A stretch of DNA of 64,000 nt from Glandiceps talaboti (GCF_964340395.1 NC_135571.1:12309940-12373939); one strand, 5' to 3'. Shown: positions 53,615 to 64,000, numbered from the stretch's first letter. The notes: generated from the sequence alone by a model not told the origin. Numbers and translations: made by a program.

Positions 53615-53820
53615 ACTTCTCAGCTAGGGGAACCCTTTGTTAGACCCCCTAGATGTGTACCAATTGTATGCAAATTTACTGTCAGATGACGATTAACTTA
53701 AAATTCTAGTTTATTAAAACTTTTTTTTGTAGTCTACCCTTGAAACTTTGCTCAGCTAGGGGGACCCTTTGTTAGACCCCCTAGAACAAACTCTAGATAT
53801 GTGTCAATCTGATGATTAAT
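53615..53820. repeat. Duplicated hairpin segment in the CpG-poor block
   Basis: CTCAGCTAGGGGAACCC and CTCAGCTAGGGGGACCC are each followed by TTTGTTAGACCCCCTAGA, about 135 bp apart. Each is a self-complementary CTAGGGG...CCCCTAG hairpin. Confidence 0.7.
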
Positions 53821-54252
53821 GAGTAAAAAACAGGTTCATTTTTCAACTTACTAATGTCTGTTTACAATTCTGTCTAGGTTTGCTTTTCTTAAGATGATAT
53901 ATTGAAACTTTCCACTTTGAAGTCTTCACATACTGTAAACCTGGAAAGTTTTGCTAAAGACTTATTTTCGCTTATTTTGTTGAAATACAAAGACAAAATT
54001 AAGTAGCGATTAAAATGCCTTTTGTACATCAGAACACAATGTACCAGTATGGTATTATATATAAATTGGTAAAAATCAGTCTTTGAGAACTTGCGGAAGA
54101 CTTTAAAATTGCAAAATTTTCTAGTAGTGAAAAATACAAGGTTTGTGGTATTGTGACATTATTGGTGTCACCGTGCTTGTCATTCATTTAAGAACAATTT
54201 ATGGTCAGTTGGGTATGAGCAGTTTGAACTTTTTTCTTCTTCAGTTTTTACA

Positions 54253-54409
54253 GGTTTGCCTTCAGGAAACAGACACAATTTCTTCAGTTCTGTTGGGTGA
54301 TTTCATTCGTTTAGCCTCAATGAAGCAAACACACCCAGGGGTGGAACAACCTCATAATGGCGACTTTAAAAACCAAAAAAAAAACAGCCTCACAAAATCA
54401 CTCATGTAA
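54253..54409 (+). CDS. Possible exon, unknown protein
   Basis: After an acceptor-like TTTTTCTTCTTCAGTTTTTACAG stretch a plus-strand frame stays open for about 50 codons (VCLQETDTISSVLLGDFIRL onwards) before an A-run and a stop. I recognise no family. It lies in the CpG-poor block that may be a transcribed region. Confidence 0.15.
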
Positions 54410-55849
54410 AGGCTGGCGAATGAGAATTGGTTCGAGATGGGGTTGTCCAAACTTATGTCGAGACTTCCCCATCTGTCTGTCTGGTTATAAGTCAGTCAAA
54501 GTTGACAGACTTATTTCTTTGATATTCTCATTTACTCTTGTCCTTGATGTGCAGCCCTAAAGCAAACATTTCTTGAGGTGCAAATGATGAAGTAGTTGTA
54601 TTCTCATTCATTTATGTCCTTGATACCAGATTTACATATTTTGTTTTCATTCACTGGTATGTCTTTGAAATGATATTGGAAGCACAGGTGTTACCAGATT
54701 GTAGGAACATGAAGATGATACAGATAAAGTACTGATGATATATATTTATGTAAGATAAATTTTGAAAACTTCTATTATGACGGATACATAACTTCAAAAT
54801 TGGACTCCACCAATATGATGACTCAGAGATAAGAGATGCATATAGATTTAAATTATTCAAATTCCCAGGATTCCCAGGGGCCATGGGCATAGTTGAATGA
54901 ATAATGCATAACCCCTCTGCACCATTCTCCATCTTTCAGATGCCTCACTCAGGTTTGAAATTTTTAGCAAAAGTACGTTTTTTTTTCACATTAATTTAAA
55001 CCACTGATTTTTTTTTTCCAAAAAAGAGATGCATGTGGCATAGGACAGTGGCTGTCACCTCAAGTAAGATTTTCCAACTGGGATCACTTTTGTGCTGGTG
55101 TTACTATGGATATACTGTAATACATCCATGGTGTTACCATCTCAAGAAGCGCTCTACACCACACACTGTACACACCACAAGTGTCTGGGCTGAGTTTGAT
55201 CATGCAGCCTTTATAACTGGGGATCGTTATTGTCCCAGAGACTATTCTTGGTTTGACCACAGACAAGGAAGTGTGTGGTTTGACTATCTCAGAATGCTCT
55301 ACACCAAGCCTACAGCCACTCTTGGTGTTACACTCTCCACCTGTTCCCTACACCAAGACAAATCTCTGTACTGAAGGTAGCAACGATTCTACACTTTCAC
55401 ACATCCTTGGAAAACAAAGCCTGCACACCAAAATCTACCCAGCACAATTAAAAGAAGTTTATCTACCAAACAGATTTCAACAAATCCCTTAATCCTGCTT
55501 TGTTCATCTAAACTTTCCCAGGATATGACTTTTCAATGCCAGAGGCTAGGATAAGGAATCGTGTGAATCTGTCCTGGTCAGAGCAATCCAGTCTCTTTCC
55601 ATTGTCTCTTGCATTATCTTTACAAAATACAGTTTGGAGTGGACTTTAGCATAACAAAAAGTTGTCAGTTAATTAAGTGTGCATGAAACATTAGGTAATT
55701 CGTGAGGTTTATCATGTAGTAGAAAGGCCGATATCATAAAATCTAGTTAATATTTGACGATATGAATTATTAAATATTAATACCATCGCAAAAAGTTTGT
55801 GGAGTGATTTGACCACTTTATGTAAGATGGATTTAACTTCAAGTTCTAA

Positions 55850-56175
55850 ACACATGTATAAAACGGCTTAGTGGCGATATAACGGTTCACGGCTTTTCGA
55901 TTCTTTAGAGCCGGCCCCCGGGACTTCGCCGGAGCATGCAGTGTACATTGTGAGTTTCAAATGGTTTGAAATGTATCGTTTTGTATTAACTCTGGGGTTC
56001 TCCACCTGTCCCGTATACGCTATCACGCCGTGACAGGTGGCGTAGTGATGGCGTCTGCAATCGACGTACTCGTAACAAAGGCCATACAGATACACAGAGA
56101 AGGGGGTCTCGATGCGCCTGGCCTGGTCACTAGGCAACAATACAACGGCACTGCACAGCTGGTTTACCCTCAAAC
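55850..56175. other. CpG-normal segment with an open minus-strand frame
   Basis: CpG returns abruptly here. A minus-strand frame is open over about 100 codons (no ATG at its start) and contains CAG|GTGGAG donor-like sequence. A 9-bp stem (CCACCTGTC/GACAGGTGG) lies at about 56000-56040. It could be a promoter or first exon of the gene inferred in the CpG-poor block, or the 3' flank of the CDK inhibitor. Confidence 0.2.
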
Positions 56176-56339
56176 AGAGTTATGATTACAAGAAAAACAA
56201 CGAACTTAATTGCGTTTATTATTAAAATTAGGTCCCCTTTGTGAACAAAGCGAACAAAGGAGTAATTTTATTTGTACCAAAGGAGTATTTTTACTTGTAC
56301 CAATTACTCCCGCACTTCGTTATTTTACATCGAACTCAA

Positions 56340-56345
56340 TTTATT
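56340..56345 (-). terminator. Candidate polyadenylation signal of the CDK inhibitor
   Basis: AATAAA on the minus strand, about 330 bases after the stop codon. A second AATAAA lies at 56215-56220. If the donor just after the stop is used, the true 3' end could lie further left. Confidence 0.4.
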
Positions 56346-56673
56346 GATCGAAGTGTAAAAGACCGAAAACGGATAAATACTGGGCCAAACTCGACATAGA
56401 CAACGGGAACCGATAGCTGCTAGCTGCAATAATAGTATTAGCTTGGGTGGATTTTTTTTGGAATGATCGTTTTCTTTTCGTATATTTTTTTGGCAGGATT
56501 TGTTTTTCTGTCGCGGTTTGTTAGTAGAGTTTATGAGTTTATAGAATAAATTAAAAAGCGACAAAACGCTACAGTTTATCTGTTGGGGAAGAGTGTTCTT
56601 GTGTCTGAGAAAGTCGTATTTGTAAATGGCCAATCGGTGGACCTGGAAAAAAAAATCAAAAGTACATACCAGT

Positions 56674-56786
56674 TTACGACGAAAGGACCTGTTCTTCGAA
56701 TTGGCTAGTTCTCTGTTTTGCCACTTTTGACGCCTCGCCCCTCGCACCATCCATCTGAAGACGACGTTTTCGCTGTTTCATGTAAT
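56674..56786 (-). CDS. CDKN1-like: CIP/KIP cyclin-dependent kinase inhibitor, coding exon 2
   Basis: Exon 2 begins after a pyrimidine-rich acceptor (TTTGTTTATAG) and continues the frame of exon 1 to a TAA stop, giving 37 more residues; the two exons together total 666 bases, a whole number of codons. The joined frame reads QRKIPDYMKQRKRR at residues 180-193. QxxIxxY matches most of a PCNA-interacting (PIP) box and overlaps a basic nuclear-localisation signal, the arrangement seen at the p21 C-terminus. The tail is Lys/Arg/Gln-rich. A GTATGT donor-like sequence begins 5 bases after the stop, so the 3' UTR may be split by another intron; as I recall, human CDKN1B also has a 3' UTR intron. The splice is predicted by eye; the in-frame basic PIP-like product argues strongly for it. 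Confidence 0.85.
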
Positions 56787-57660
56787 CTATAAACAAAACA
56801 ACAAAGGTAAATGTTACTATGTCTCAATACCATAGAATCAAAAACATGAAATTCGTTACAAAATTTCACAAAAAATGTCAGTTTCCAGTTGTTCATATCA
56901 TAACACGTTAAAATAATTATCGGAAATTTTCATTTTGCAACAAAGTGTTCTTCGCAGTCTCGCCAATTGGTCGCCAATATTAATTAACAGGTCAAACATC
57001 TGACGATCCGATCAGAAATCACCGGTGTTTATTTCATCAATTGTTAGAACTTCACAATTTCGTTTGCAAAAGACCGCGGAATTAGAACGACTACGTTTGA
57101 ACTTGCATTTTACTAAAATAACTGATAATTAAGAGGAACAATAACTGGCGGAAATAAAGACAATTGCGTATTCAAAATCGCTTCCGATGTTCCGGAAGGT
57201 TTGAACGTGTCGAAACTGGTTTCGCTGATCGAACCGGCGAAAACTTTTGTATGCTACGCTTGGCTGAATTGGATATCGGAAGCCGTATCTCTATCGGTCC
57301 ATTGTCCAGGGTAGTCTAAAAAGGGAAGTCCCCATTGCAAGTTGTGACATGCACCGACTGAACAAAAGACCCCCAGCAAGACAATAGTATTTAGCTGTGT
57401 CACCACCAGGAATAGAAACCGGGACTGTTTACAAATGCGATTTTAACTTCCCTGGCCCGAAGTTGGTTTTCGAGGCACTGGATCGAAATATAACCGCTCG
57501 CCACTGACATTTCGTAGTTGTAAATTATCGCTGCATGACTATCCCATTGTAACATAATGCGATAAGAACAAGACTCAAGACTTACTACGACCACGTTACT
57601 ACACACATACACATACACACTACTACGATCATTTACTACGACTCGACTGAATATACATAC
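56787..57660 (-). other. CDK inhibitor intron 1 (phase 1)
   Basis: An 874-base intron bounded by GTATGT and TTTATAG on the minus strand. It holds one copy (57318-57455) of a short dispersed repeat also found at 60.1 kb. It splits the PIP-like motif after its first five residues. Reading through the donor instead would end the protein 10 codons later without the basic tail. Confidence 0.8.
57318..57455. mobile_element. Short dispersed repeat (family D), copy in CDK inhibitor intron
   Basis: Shares with 60125-60245 the series GTCCCCA.TGCAAGT.GT, ACATG, ACAAAAGA, TGTGTCAC and ATAGAAACCGGGACT, and ends in ACTTCCCTG. AGGGAAGT and ACTTCCCT may be short inverted ends. Confidence 0.65.
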
Positions 57661-58213
57661 CTGGTATTTTACGTTGATTATAGCACGGTTTTGTTGTTTT
57701 GAGTGTTGCACTGCCCCTGGTGACATTACTACAAGTTGATCTTGGTGTCTTAGGAGTACTGATAGTGTCATTTTTGGCTTGCACTTCGGACGGCTCATTT
57801 GAACGTGTACAATTTTCGTCTGCGGGATTTGGGCGTATACACTGCTGCCCCGTACACTGGGCACAGTTCACCGAGTTCGCTACACTGGCTGCCGTTCTCA
57901 AAGTGTTATTCGTACGATTTTCATCGTGTTCTCTCCCCTCAGTCCTGTTTGGAATTGACGAAACCACAACTTTCGCCTGGTAAATTTTAGGAACGTATCC
58001 AACAACAGGCTCCCATTGGTAATTTCCGTCGAGTGGACAGTCTGTTTTGAAATCAAAATTCCACTTGCTTGTGTGTTCGGCCTGCATTTTATCCAATTCC
58101 GCCTTCAAGAACGAATTCACCTCTGCGTGATCAGTTGGTTTCACACCAAAAAGATTCCGCCGGACTGACGATTTTTTCCGGGACAAACAACTTCGTGGAA
58201 AATGCACATCCAT
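57661..58213 (-). CDS. CDKN1-like: CIP/KIP cyclin-dependent kinase inhibitor, coding exon 1
   Basis: This exon encodes the N-terminal 184 residues of a nuclear CDK inhibitor of the p21/p27/p57/Dacapo family, which binds cyclin-CDK complexes and arrests the cell cycle. Seen: the cyclin-binding RRNLFG (residues 18-23), an acidic and amphipathic linker (28-47), then KWNFDF (50-55) and PLDGNYQWEPV (60-70), the CDK-binding core. Tyr78 in VPKIYQ aligns with p27 Tyr88, which inserts into the CDK ATP pocket; the next residue is Gln where p27 has Tyr89. A TPKTP cluster (153-157) recalls the p27 Thr187 region. I chose the ATG in ACCATGG because its start context is strong; an in-frame ATG 27 bases upstream (58240) has a weaker context. 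The exon ends CAG|GTATGT, phase 1. Joined to exon 2 the protein has 221 residues, close to p27. The family call is certain; the exact orthologue within the family is not. Confidence 0.95.
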
Positions 58214-58289
58214 GGTAGTGTCGACTGTAGCAGTTGTCATCTGGTTGTCTAGAGTATAGATTATCACCGTTTGTAGGTCTACTCGACAC

Positions 58290-58440
58290 TGACTATATAC
58301 TACCCGGCTCAGATGTGAATACTATATATTTGTGAAGTGTTTAGCTGTGCGTAACAAAGTCCCGCCAAAATGACGTTTACGTCCACGTGAATGATTGGCG
58401 TATGCCTTTCACGTGATACAGCGCTTTCACGTGAATGGTC
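58290..58440 (-). promoter_or_regulatory. Likely promoter of the CDK inhibitor gene
   Basis: Reading toward the gene on the minus strand there are three CACGTG E-boxes (58428-58433, 58410-58415, 58384-58389), a CCAAT box (58394-58398), an E2F-like TTTTGGCGGGA (58360-58370) and two TATA-like stretches (58321-58330 and 58293-58299). The nearest TATA-like site lies about 80 bases above the chosen ATG. E2F and E-box factors are known regulators of CIP/KIP genes in other animals. CACGTG and GGCGGGA also occur elsewhere in the window, so single sites mean little; the cluster is the evidence. Confidence 0.55.
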
Positions 58441-58449
58441 CGTTTATGT

Positions 58450-60120
58450 AAATCAAACGTTGGAGGCGGAGCCTAATGATGAATTGATACCTACACAAAT
58501 AAACACTAGATTTGTATGCAAAATTGGCAGGTTGATTGACAGATTGTTTACAAAACCTATAGCTGTCAGCCCCTTGGCTCTGATTGGTCAATCCCCACAT
58601 GGCCTATCTAGCTGTCAAATCTCTCGCAAGTCAATTATCTCCGAATACTGTATGTGTTTTCTCCCAATCTGCAAGCCAACGGGGTCCTGGCCCAGTGCCA
58701 AACCTTTCGTTGTAAACAGTTCCGGCCAGTTAACACCAATTTACACTGTCCCTAGAATAAAATGATCGATTTTATGCTGATTTTCTCTCCCTGATTTGTC
58801 TTTCGAGTACGGTAAACAGGTTTTTGCCCGGAGCAACTATCTATCCAGGACGAAAGAATTGATGTAAGTCTTTCGTTCAATTTATCTTCCCAACAAGTCT
58901 ATGGGTGAGAGGGCAATGACTCGACTGCATGAAAACCTGTCACGCTCTTGCCATCTATAGCGAATGAAATGCCACCATACTTTTCATCACATACACTGGA
59001 AATTTAGGGAGACTAAAATAAAGCAGTGTTTGTTTGGCGCGATATGTCAGATGGAAAAAGGAAAGAGTGAATAGGTAACGTTCCGATATTCGTGTCACGT
59101 CGTATCACATACTACAGTCTGTGTATTTATGAATTGCCTGGATGTTTTGTACGGTCAGATGGTGCATGGTGCACGGTCGGACCGCGCACAGGCCCTAGAT
59201 GTCGAACGCAAGGAACATAACTAGCTACGAGTGTATGCATAGGGTGTGTAGTGTTGGGGATGGAGGGGGGCACTAACTTGAACCGAGATATTTACATAAT
59301 GAAAAACTGAACCCTGGATAAGACGCGTTAAAATAACAACTTACTCCCAATCTAACGTGACAAACTTGAATAACACAGTTTGTACATCTGAAAAAATAGT
59401 TTACGAGACAGTTTCCTGAGTTCAGTTTTAATAGGAAATATCTCGCTACCGTATTTGATTTACTCACAAATATAAGTAACACAATGACTTGGCTTTTCCC
59501 CAAAGATCTTTAAATTTCCATACAATACCACCCCCAGCACTGATGCAAACAAGTCCGAATACTATACTGTGACCAGCGTCGAGTACTCGGCCTACTAGTG
59601 CACGTAAAGGCTTATTGTGCTTGTGTCTTTTCGGACGAGTTTTCCTATTTGAAACAAACTTGAAGGGTGTACTCAGATCTACTCACACACTAACGTACAT
59701 GTTCATCTTAATGCAATTACATGAAATCTACGTACAAGATGATTTCTGATAACGTATGTGTATGTATGTATTATGTGTATGCATGCATTCAGTTGAGGCA
59801 GTGTTTACACAAAGCCCGTATGGTTACGTCAAGCTGGGGACACTATCCTGATTGTTTACCTTCTGTTACCACAAGAGGGCGACATACAAAGTTGTGCTCC
59901 AATGTCTACATAGTAATTTTTTCATTCGTATTCTGGGACCGTTTAGTCCTCGACTCTCCACCAACGATAGTCTATGGTTTAGTTAAAGAAAGGAATGAAA
60001 AAGGTGCAACAAGGGAAAAAACCCAGAGAAGTCGAAAATGATAATACGACTGAGCTAGCTCTACGTTTTGGAAACTAACTTGATTCGTTTGACTGTGGGT
60101 TGATTGTTTAGACGCAAATA
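58450..60120. other. Upstream region of the CDK inhibitor, otherwise anonymous
   Basis: A plus-strand open frame (58391-58765) overlaps the promoter and has no recognisable product. A further GATTGG (CCAAT on minus) lies near 58582. The rest shows no gene or repeat. Confidence 0.4.
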
Positions 60121-60124
60121 ACTC

Positions 60125-60245
60125 AAAGGGCTGTCCCCAGTTCAAGTCGTAACATGTATAGAACTAACAAAAGAGTTTATCTGTATCACTGACCAAAATA
60201 GAAACCAGGGCTATTAATAAACCATGTGATTTCTACTTCCCTGTT
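60125..60245. mobile_element. Short dispersed repeat (family D), second copy
   Basis: Same orientation as the intronic copy and more diverged; it lacks about 15 internal bases. Confidence 0.6.
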
Positions 60246-60474
60246 TAACTTAGGCTACACACTATGATTGGGTTTCCTACTCATTATATGCTATACTTCC
60301 ACTGGCCAAACGTTGAGTCTTGATGGTCTCCGGCATACATTAATATTTCACACACAGGTGATGTTTCAAGTACTTTATTTAGAAACTGTTTCACCTGCGT
60401 ACAGTCGAATTTGTTCATGAAAAAACAACTATATTATATTGGCGCCTCGAGAGCGGGAGGGAGCAAGCAAGCGA

Positions 60475-60602
60475 GAGACAGACAGACAGACACATACAGA
60501 CAGACAGATATACAGACAGATAGATAGACAGACAGACAAACAAACAGACAGACAAACAAACAGACGGGCCTACTGACAGGCATACATAGATGGACAGACG
60601 GT

Positions 60603-60673
<71 letters not shown>
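60475..60673. repeat. (CAGA)n/(CAAA)/(GA)n compound microsatellite
   Basis: Imperfect CAGA and CAAA words, then about 33 GA units from 60607. Confidence 0.95.
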
Positions 60674-60675
<2 letters not shown>

Positions 60676-60679
60676 TCTA

Positions 60680-61140
60680 TATCCTCAAAAGTTTTTTCTC
60701 ATAGTTGTTTATATTCATTCTTAACTATCTATTGTCAACAATTATTTTACCCTTTCATAACTCAAGGTACTATAATATCCAATGAAGAAATGTAGTTTTC
60801 TTGACGGATGCAATAATGACGCTATTCTATTCTATTGATCGTAGACATAATTTGCATATGTAAATACTGCAGCATTTTGCTCTGAGCAAACTTCCTCGTT
60901 GACATTCTTTGGTAAATTTACTTCCGGTCTACAAAAGCCTTCGGGTAAGACTGTCTTTGATGCAGCGACAGTCGTGTAACAAAGAAACAAAGAAACAGAC
61001 GGCAGACAGACAGACAGATAGTATTCCGACTCAGATAAACGATTAGTCAGACAGATACCACAGTTACGATAACTCGTAGTAAAACGTAAGACTAGAAGTC
61101 TAGATGTCAGTAATCTTTCAAACCTACCTGTCTTCCATAT
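60680..61140. other. Anonymous sequence
   Basis: A minus-strand frame of about 100 codons (60832-61143) is unsupported by any motif. Confidence 0.4.
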
Positions 61141-61159
61141 CAATGTCGTTAGACAAGCA

Positions 61160-61339
61160 AAGTGATATATATATCTAAATAGATAGATAGAAAGAAAGCT
61201 ATATATATATATAAATGGATAGACAGATAGATATAGATAGATAAATAGTTATAGATACTAGATAGATAGCTATATAAATAGACAGACAGACAGACAGAGA
61301 TAGATAGACAGACAGACAGACAGGCATATATATATATAT

Positions 61340-61434
<95 letters not shown>

Positions 61435-61435
61435 T
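61160..61435. repeat. (GATA)n/(TA)n/(CAGA)n cluster
   Basis: Imperfect GATA with TA runs, CAGA at 61281-61322, then about 23 clean GATA units to 61433. Confidence 0.95.
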
Positions 61436-61484
61436 AGACTCTGGGAAAAAATCTGATGAGTTAAAAATATAGGACTATTCTATA

Positions 61485-61519
<35 letters not shown>

Positions 61520-61565
61520 GACAACCATCTTCACTACCACCCCCACCATCACCCCCGCCACCACC

Positions 61566-61597
<32 letters not shown>

Positions 61598-61612
61598 CAA
61601 AAACAACAAAAC

Positions 61613-61671
<59 letters not shown>

Positions 61672-61672
61672 T
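61485..61672. repeat. Compound trinucleotide (CTA)n(CCA)n(CAA)n(TAA)n
   Basis: Four adjacent trinucleotide blocks, each one base different from the next, ending with about 18 TAA units. Confidence 0.95.
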
Positions 61673-61679
61673 GATAACA

Positions 61680-62265
61680 ACTTCAACAACAACAATACAG
61701 TAGATAGGCGAAAATTAAAATCATTAATATTCATTAAAAACTTAATAAAAAAATTCAAGAATGATAATATCTATATATGGTTATAATCAAAGGTTAGATA
61801 GTAAAGTATAACTAATCACGTGTCTGCCATGTGTGGACTCAGACACTACATCCTAGGTACACTAAGACTATATATGTTTCATTGTAAACAGTCAAACTGA
61901 ATGGACCTAGTATGTAACTAAAACCAGGTCAGGGACAATCAAAAAAGTACATATCAAGTTCTGTCTCAAGGTCAGGGTTGTTGTCAGCGACGTAAACACA
62001 TTGAGTGATAGAATTGAACTCGACCCCGTTAATCTCCAACGGGACCAGAGTTCGTTCTTATCAGAAATCACTTATCACCTACTCGGATATACATAATGAT
62101 ACACAACTAATTTCCCATATATCGGATAGTATTTACGATGCATAACGCACAACTATACACCTAATACTTCCAATTCTCGATTGACAGACTTTCTTTCTAC
62201 TCTAGTTCCGTAGCTCGAGAACACTTTTTACCGTTTACGCAGTGAAACCATGCCAAACCTATTAT
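61680..62265. other. Anonymous sequence
   Basis: No gene or repeat recognised. Confidence 0.45.
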
Positions 62266-62410
<145 letters not shown>

Positions 62411-62554
62411 TGGAGAGAGAGATGAACGCAACAACTAAGTTTCAACTATCGTCTCCCACAGAGACAGTACTTGTCAATGAGTAATTACTTTATAAACAAA
62501 TCTTGTGTACGTGGTATCGCACTGTTTAGATGTTTAATTGGTGTATGATGTATC

Positions 62555-62584
62555 ATATCTATCTATCTATCTATCTATCTATCT
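62555..62584. repeat. (CTAT)n microsatellite
   Basis: Seven clean CTAT units. Confidence 0.95.
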
Positions 62585-62589
62585 GTACC

Positions 62590-64000
62590 ATCTTTGCCTT
62601 CAACTCGATGTGTACAATTAGAGCCGCGTCTGATATATACGCATGCGCCATCGCATAAATGACTACCGGGCAACTATTTTTTGTCCCAGAAGCTAATCGT
62701 ATCAGAAACTGAAATACACATCATCTGTCTAGTAACAAGAACTCAGATCTGCGCTCGAAAGTCGTCGAGGAAAAGCCGATGTTGCCCGAATGTTTAGTAG
62801 TTAGACTACATCTTTGTAAGGGTCGCTTAAAATTGAGATAAAAATACAGTCAGCGACAATTTGAATACATAAGGGGACATTATGAAAAAAAAAATGACCA
62901 AAATTTTGACAGATGGATTATTTTATTCTTTGTGAAAAATGGAGAATGGAGAGATTGAACGATTGGCAAGACGTGGCAGTACAATATATTGGCGGGAAAG
63001 TCCCGGATACTGAGGAGGTCAAAGCCCTTTTATTTGTCAATGCTGATGTCATCACTTTGAGAGTGTTTTAAACGACGAAAAATGTTTGTCCAGTTTTAAT
63101 GATCCGAGTCGGAAGACCTTGAAAGAACTATGCTTCAGCTGCCATTCACAATTTTCCATCAAAACCTAGCACAGTTGTTTCACCATAGTTTGTGCCACGG
63201 ACAACAAGTGTATGTGTTTATACTCACTGGAGAGATAATGTTCGCACAGATTTGACCCCGCTACTGATAATTCTGTGACCCGGGTCAGAGGTCACACCAG
63301 TGACAACATTATTTGAGTTCAAGTACATGTTTATGTTGTATAATTAAACTGTCAGCTTGCAATACAGTTTGATGTAAAGTTATGAAAGTATTGTCATGCC
63401 GCACAAACAAAGCATAACTTAAGTTAATAAATTAATAAATAACAAGAAAAAAGAGAAAGTTTCCCACAACCGAGGGGGGGTGACAATTGGTCACACAGAA
63501 TGTGTCCGGGACTACTCTGAAAGGTCCATTATTGATTTGAAATGTAGAAAAATGTACGGTCCATGGACAAGACTAGTTCCATGGTCCACATCAGATAACA
63601 ATTGTCTATTTCTTTTGTATTCATTTTGTATATTTGTATCAAATGTTTGTGTGAAAGTGTGGCTTATTTTTGTTATCTGGTCAAATAAGTTGGACCAAAT
63701 GACCATCGTTGTATTTATCATAAATTGGTCAAGTACTTATAAAAAAGACATTGTATCTGTTAATTAGCAGTCAATATTATCTGTAGGTAGTGTAGTGGAA
63801 AGTTTAAATCTTAGTGAAAGCTCAGTTTTGAACCTGTCACCATGTTAAATACTATTGATTCTAGTTGTAACTAGAGTGCTATAACTTTTCAAGTTCAATC
63901 AGACAATCAACAATATATTCACTGAAAATTGTTAAAATACCAATAATTAGATATTGTACATGTTAATCAGTGGTCGATATTATCCATAAACAGTACAGGA
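62590..64000. other. Anonymous sequence to the window end
   Basis: No gene recognised. Two related segments about 206 bp apart (TGTTAATTAGCAGTCAATAT near 63757 and TGTTAATCAGTGGTCGATAT near 63961) may start a longer-period repeat cut by the window end. Confidence 0.4.

Larger units (their letters stand above)
48700..55750. other. CpG-poor block, candidate methylated transcribed region
   Basis: CpG falls sharply here while TG and CA are common, in contrast to the CpG-normal flanks (57-59 kb and most of 5-48 kb). In invertebrates with mosaic methylation this marks germline-methylated gene bodies. Microsatellites almost vanish too. It contains weak exon-like segments on both strands and a minus-strand AATAAA at its left end, so a gene is likely although I cannot build it. 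A long 3' part of the CDK inhibitor transcript is an alternative. Confidence 0.45.

Noticed and set aside
58214-58267. An 18-residue N-terminal extension of the CDK inhibitor
   Set aside because: It would need a GTG start at 58267. The in-frame ATG at 58240 has a weak context, while the ATG at 58213 (ACCATGG) is strong and leaves a normal family N-terminus.
58391-58765. A divergent gene sharing the CDK inhibitor promoter
   Set aside because: The plus-strand frame begins inside the promoter motifs, has no recognisable domain and no supporting splice signals.

Overview
The window is animal nuclear DNA, most likely from a marine invertebrate. It is AT-rich, has spliced-gene signals (GT/AG borders, AATAAA, CCAAT), no operons, very many tetranucleotide microsatellites (GATA, CAGA, CATA/TGTA) and many short dispersed elements with inverted ends. 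CpG content is mosaic: normal over most of the window but low from about 48.7 to 55.7 kb, as expected for an invertebrate with gene-body methylation. I cannot name the phylum; amphioxus, hemichordate and lophotrochozoan genomes are all compatible.

One gene is clear. On the minus strand at 58.2-56.67 kb lies a two-exon CIP/KIP cyclin-dependent kinase inhibitor (p21/p27/p57/Dacapo family). It has an intact cyclin-binding RxLFG motif, a CDK-binding WNFDF...YxW segment, a tyrosine in the place of p27 Tyr88, a TP-x-TP cluster, and a C-terminal PIP-box/PIP-degron-like motif plus basic NLS created across a phase-1 intron. Its upstream region carries TATA-like, E2F-like, CCAAT and three CACGTG motifs.

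Layout: 0-5 kb holds microsatellites and one MITE. At 5-7 kb there are degenerate tandem repeats and a small hairpin element, then a 64-copy 27-bp minisatellite (7.37-9.10 kb). From 9 to 21 kb the DNA is mostly anonymous, with microsatellites and a 46-bp tandem array (17.6-18.15 kb). From 21 to 32 kb lie a TA-flanked MITE, an inverted-repeat element, a SINE-like tail, a second MITE copy, a near-perfect hairpin and a large compound microsatellite. From 32 to 43 kb there is a tRNA-Cys-like pseudogene, more microsatellites, a locally amplified hairpin element, a 90-bp tandem array and a 0.7-kb GGT/GAT tract. At 43.5-45.6 kb sits a 2.06-kb transposon with arms of about 0.54 kb and a 6-bp target duplication. 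From 46 to 56 kb the sequence turns CpG-poor with weak exon-like segments. The CDK inhibitor follows, then repeats to the end.

Several regulatory-type words recur across the window outside any recognisable gene: TGACGTCA (14 exact copies, all before 33.5 kb), GGCGGGAA (9 exact copies) and RFX X-box-like palindromes (6). Apart from the CDK inhibitor no protein could be recognised. Other open frames are mostly translated microsatellites or short and unsupported.
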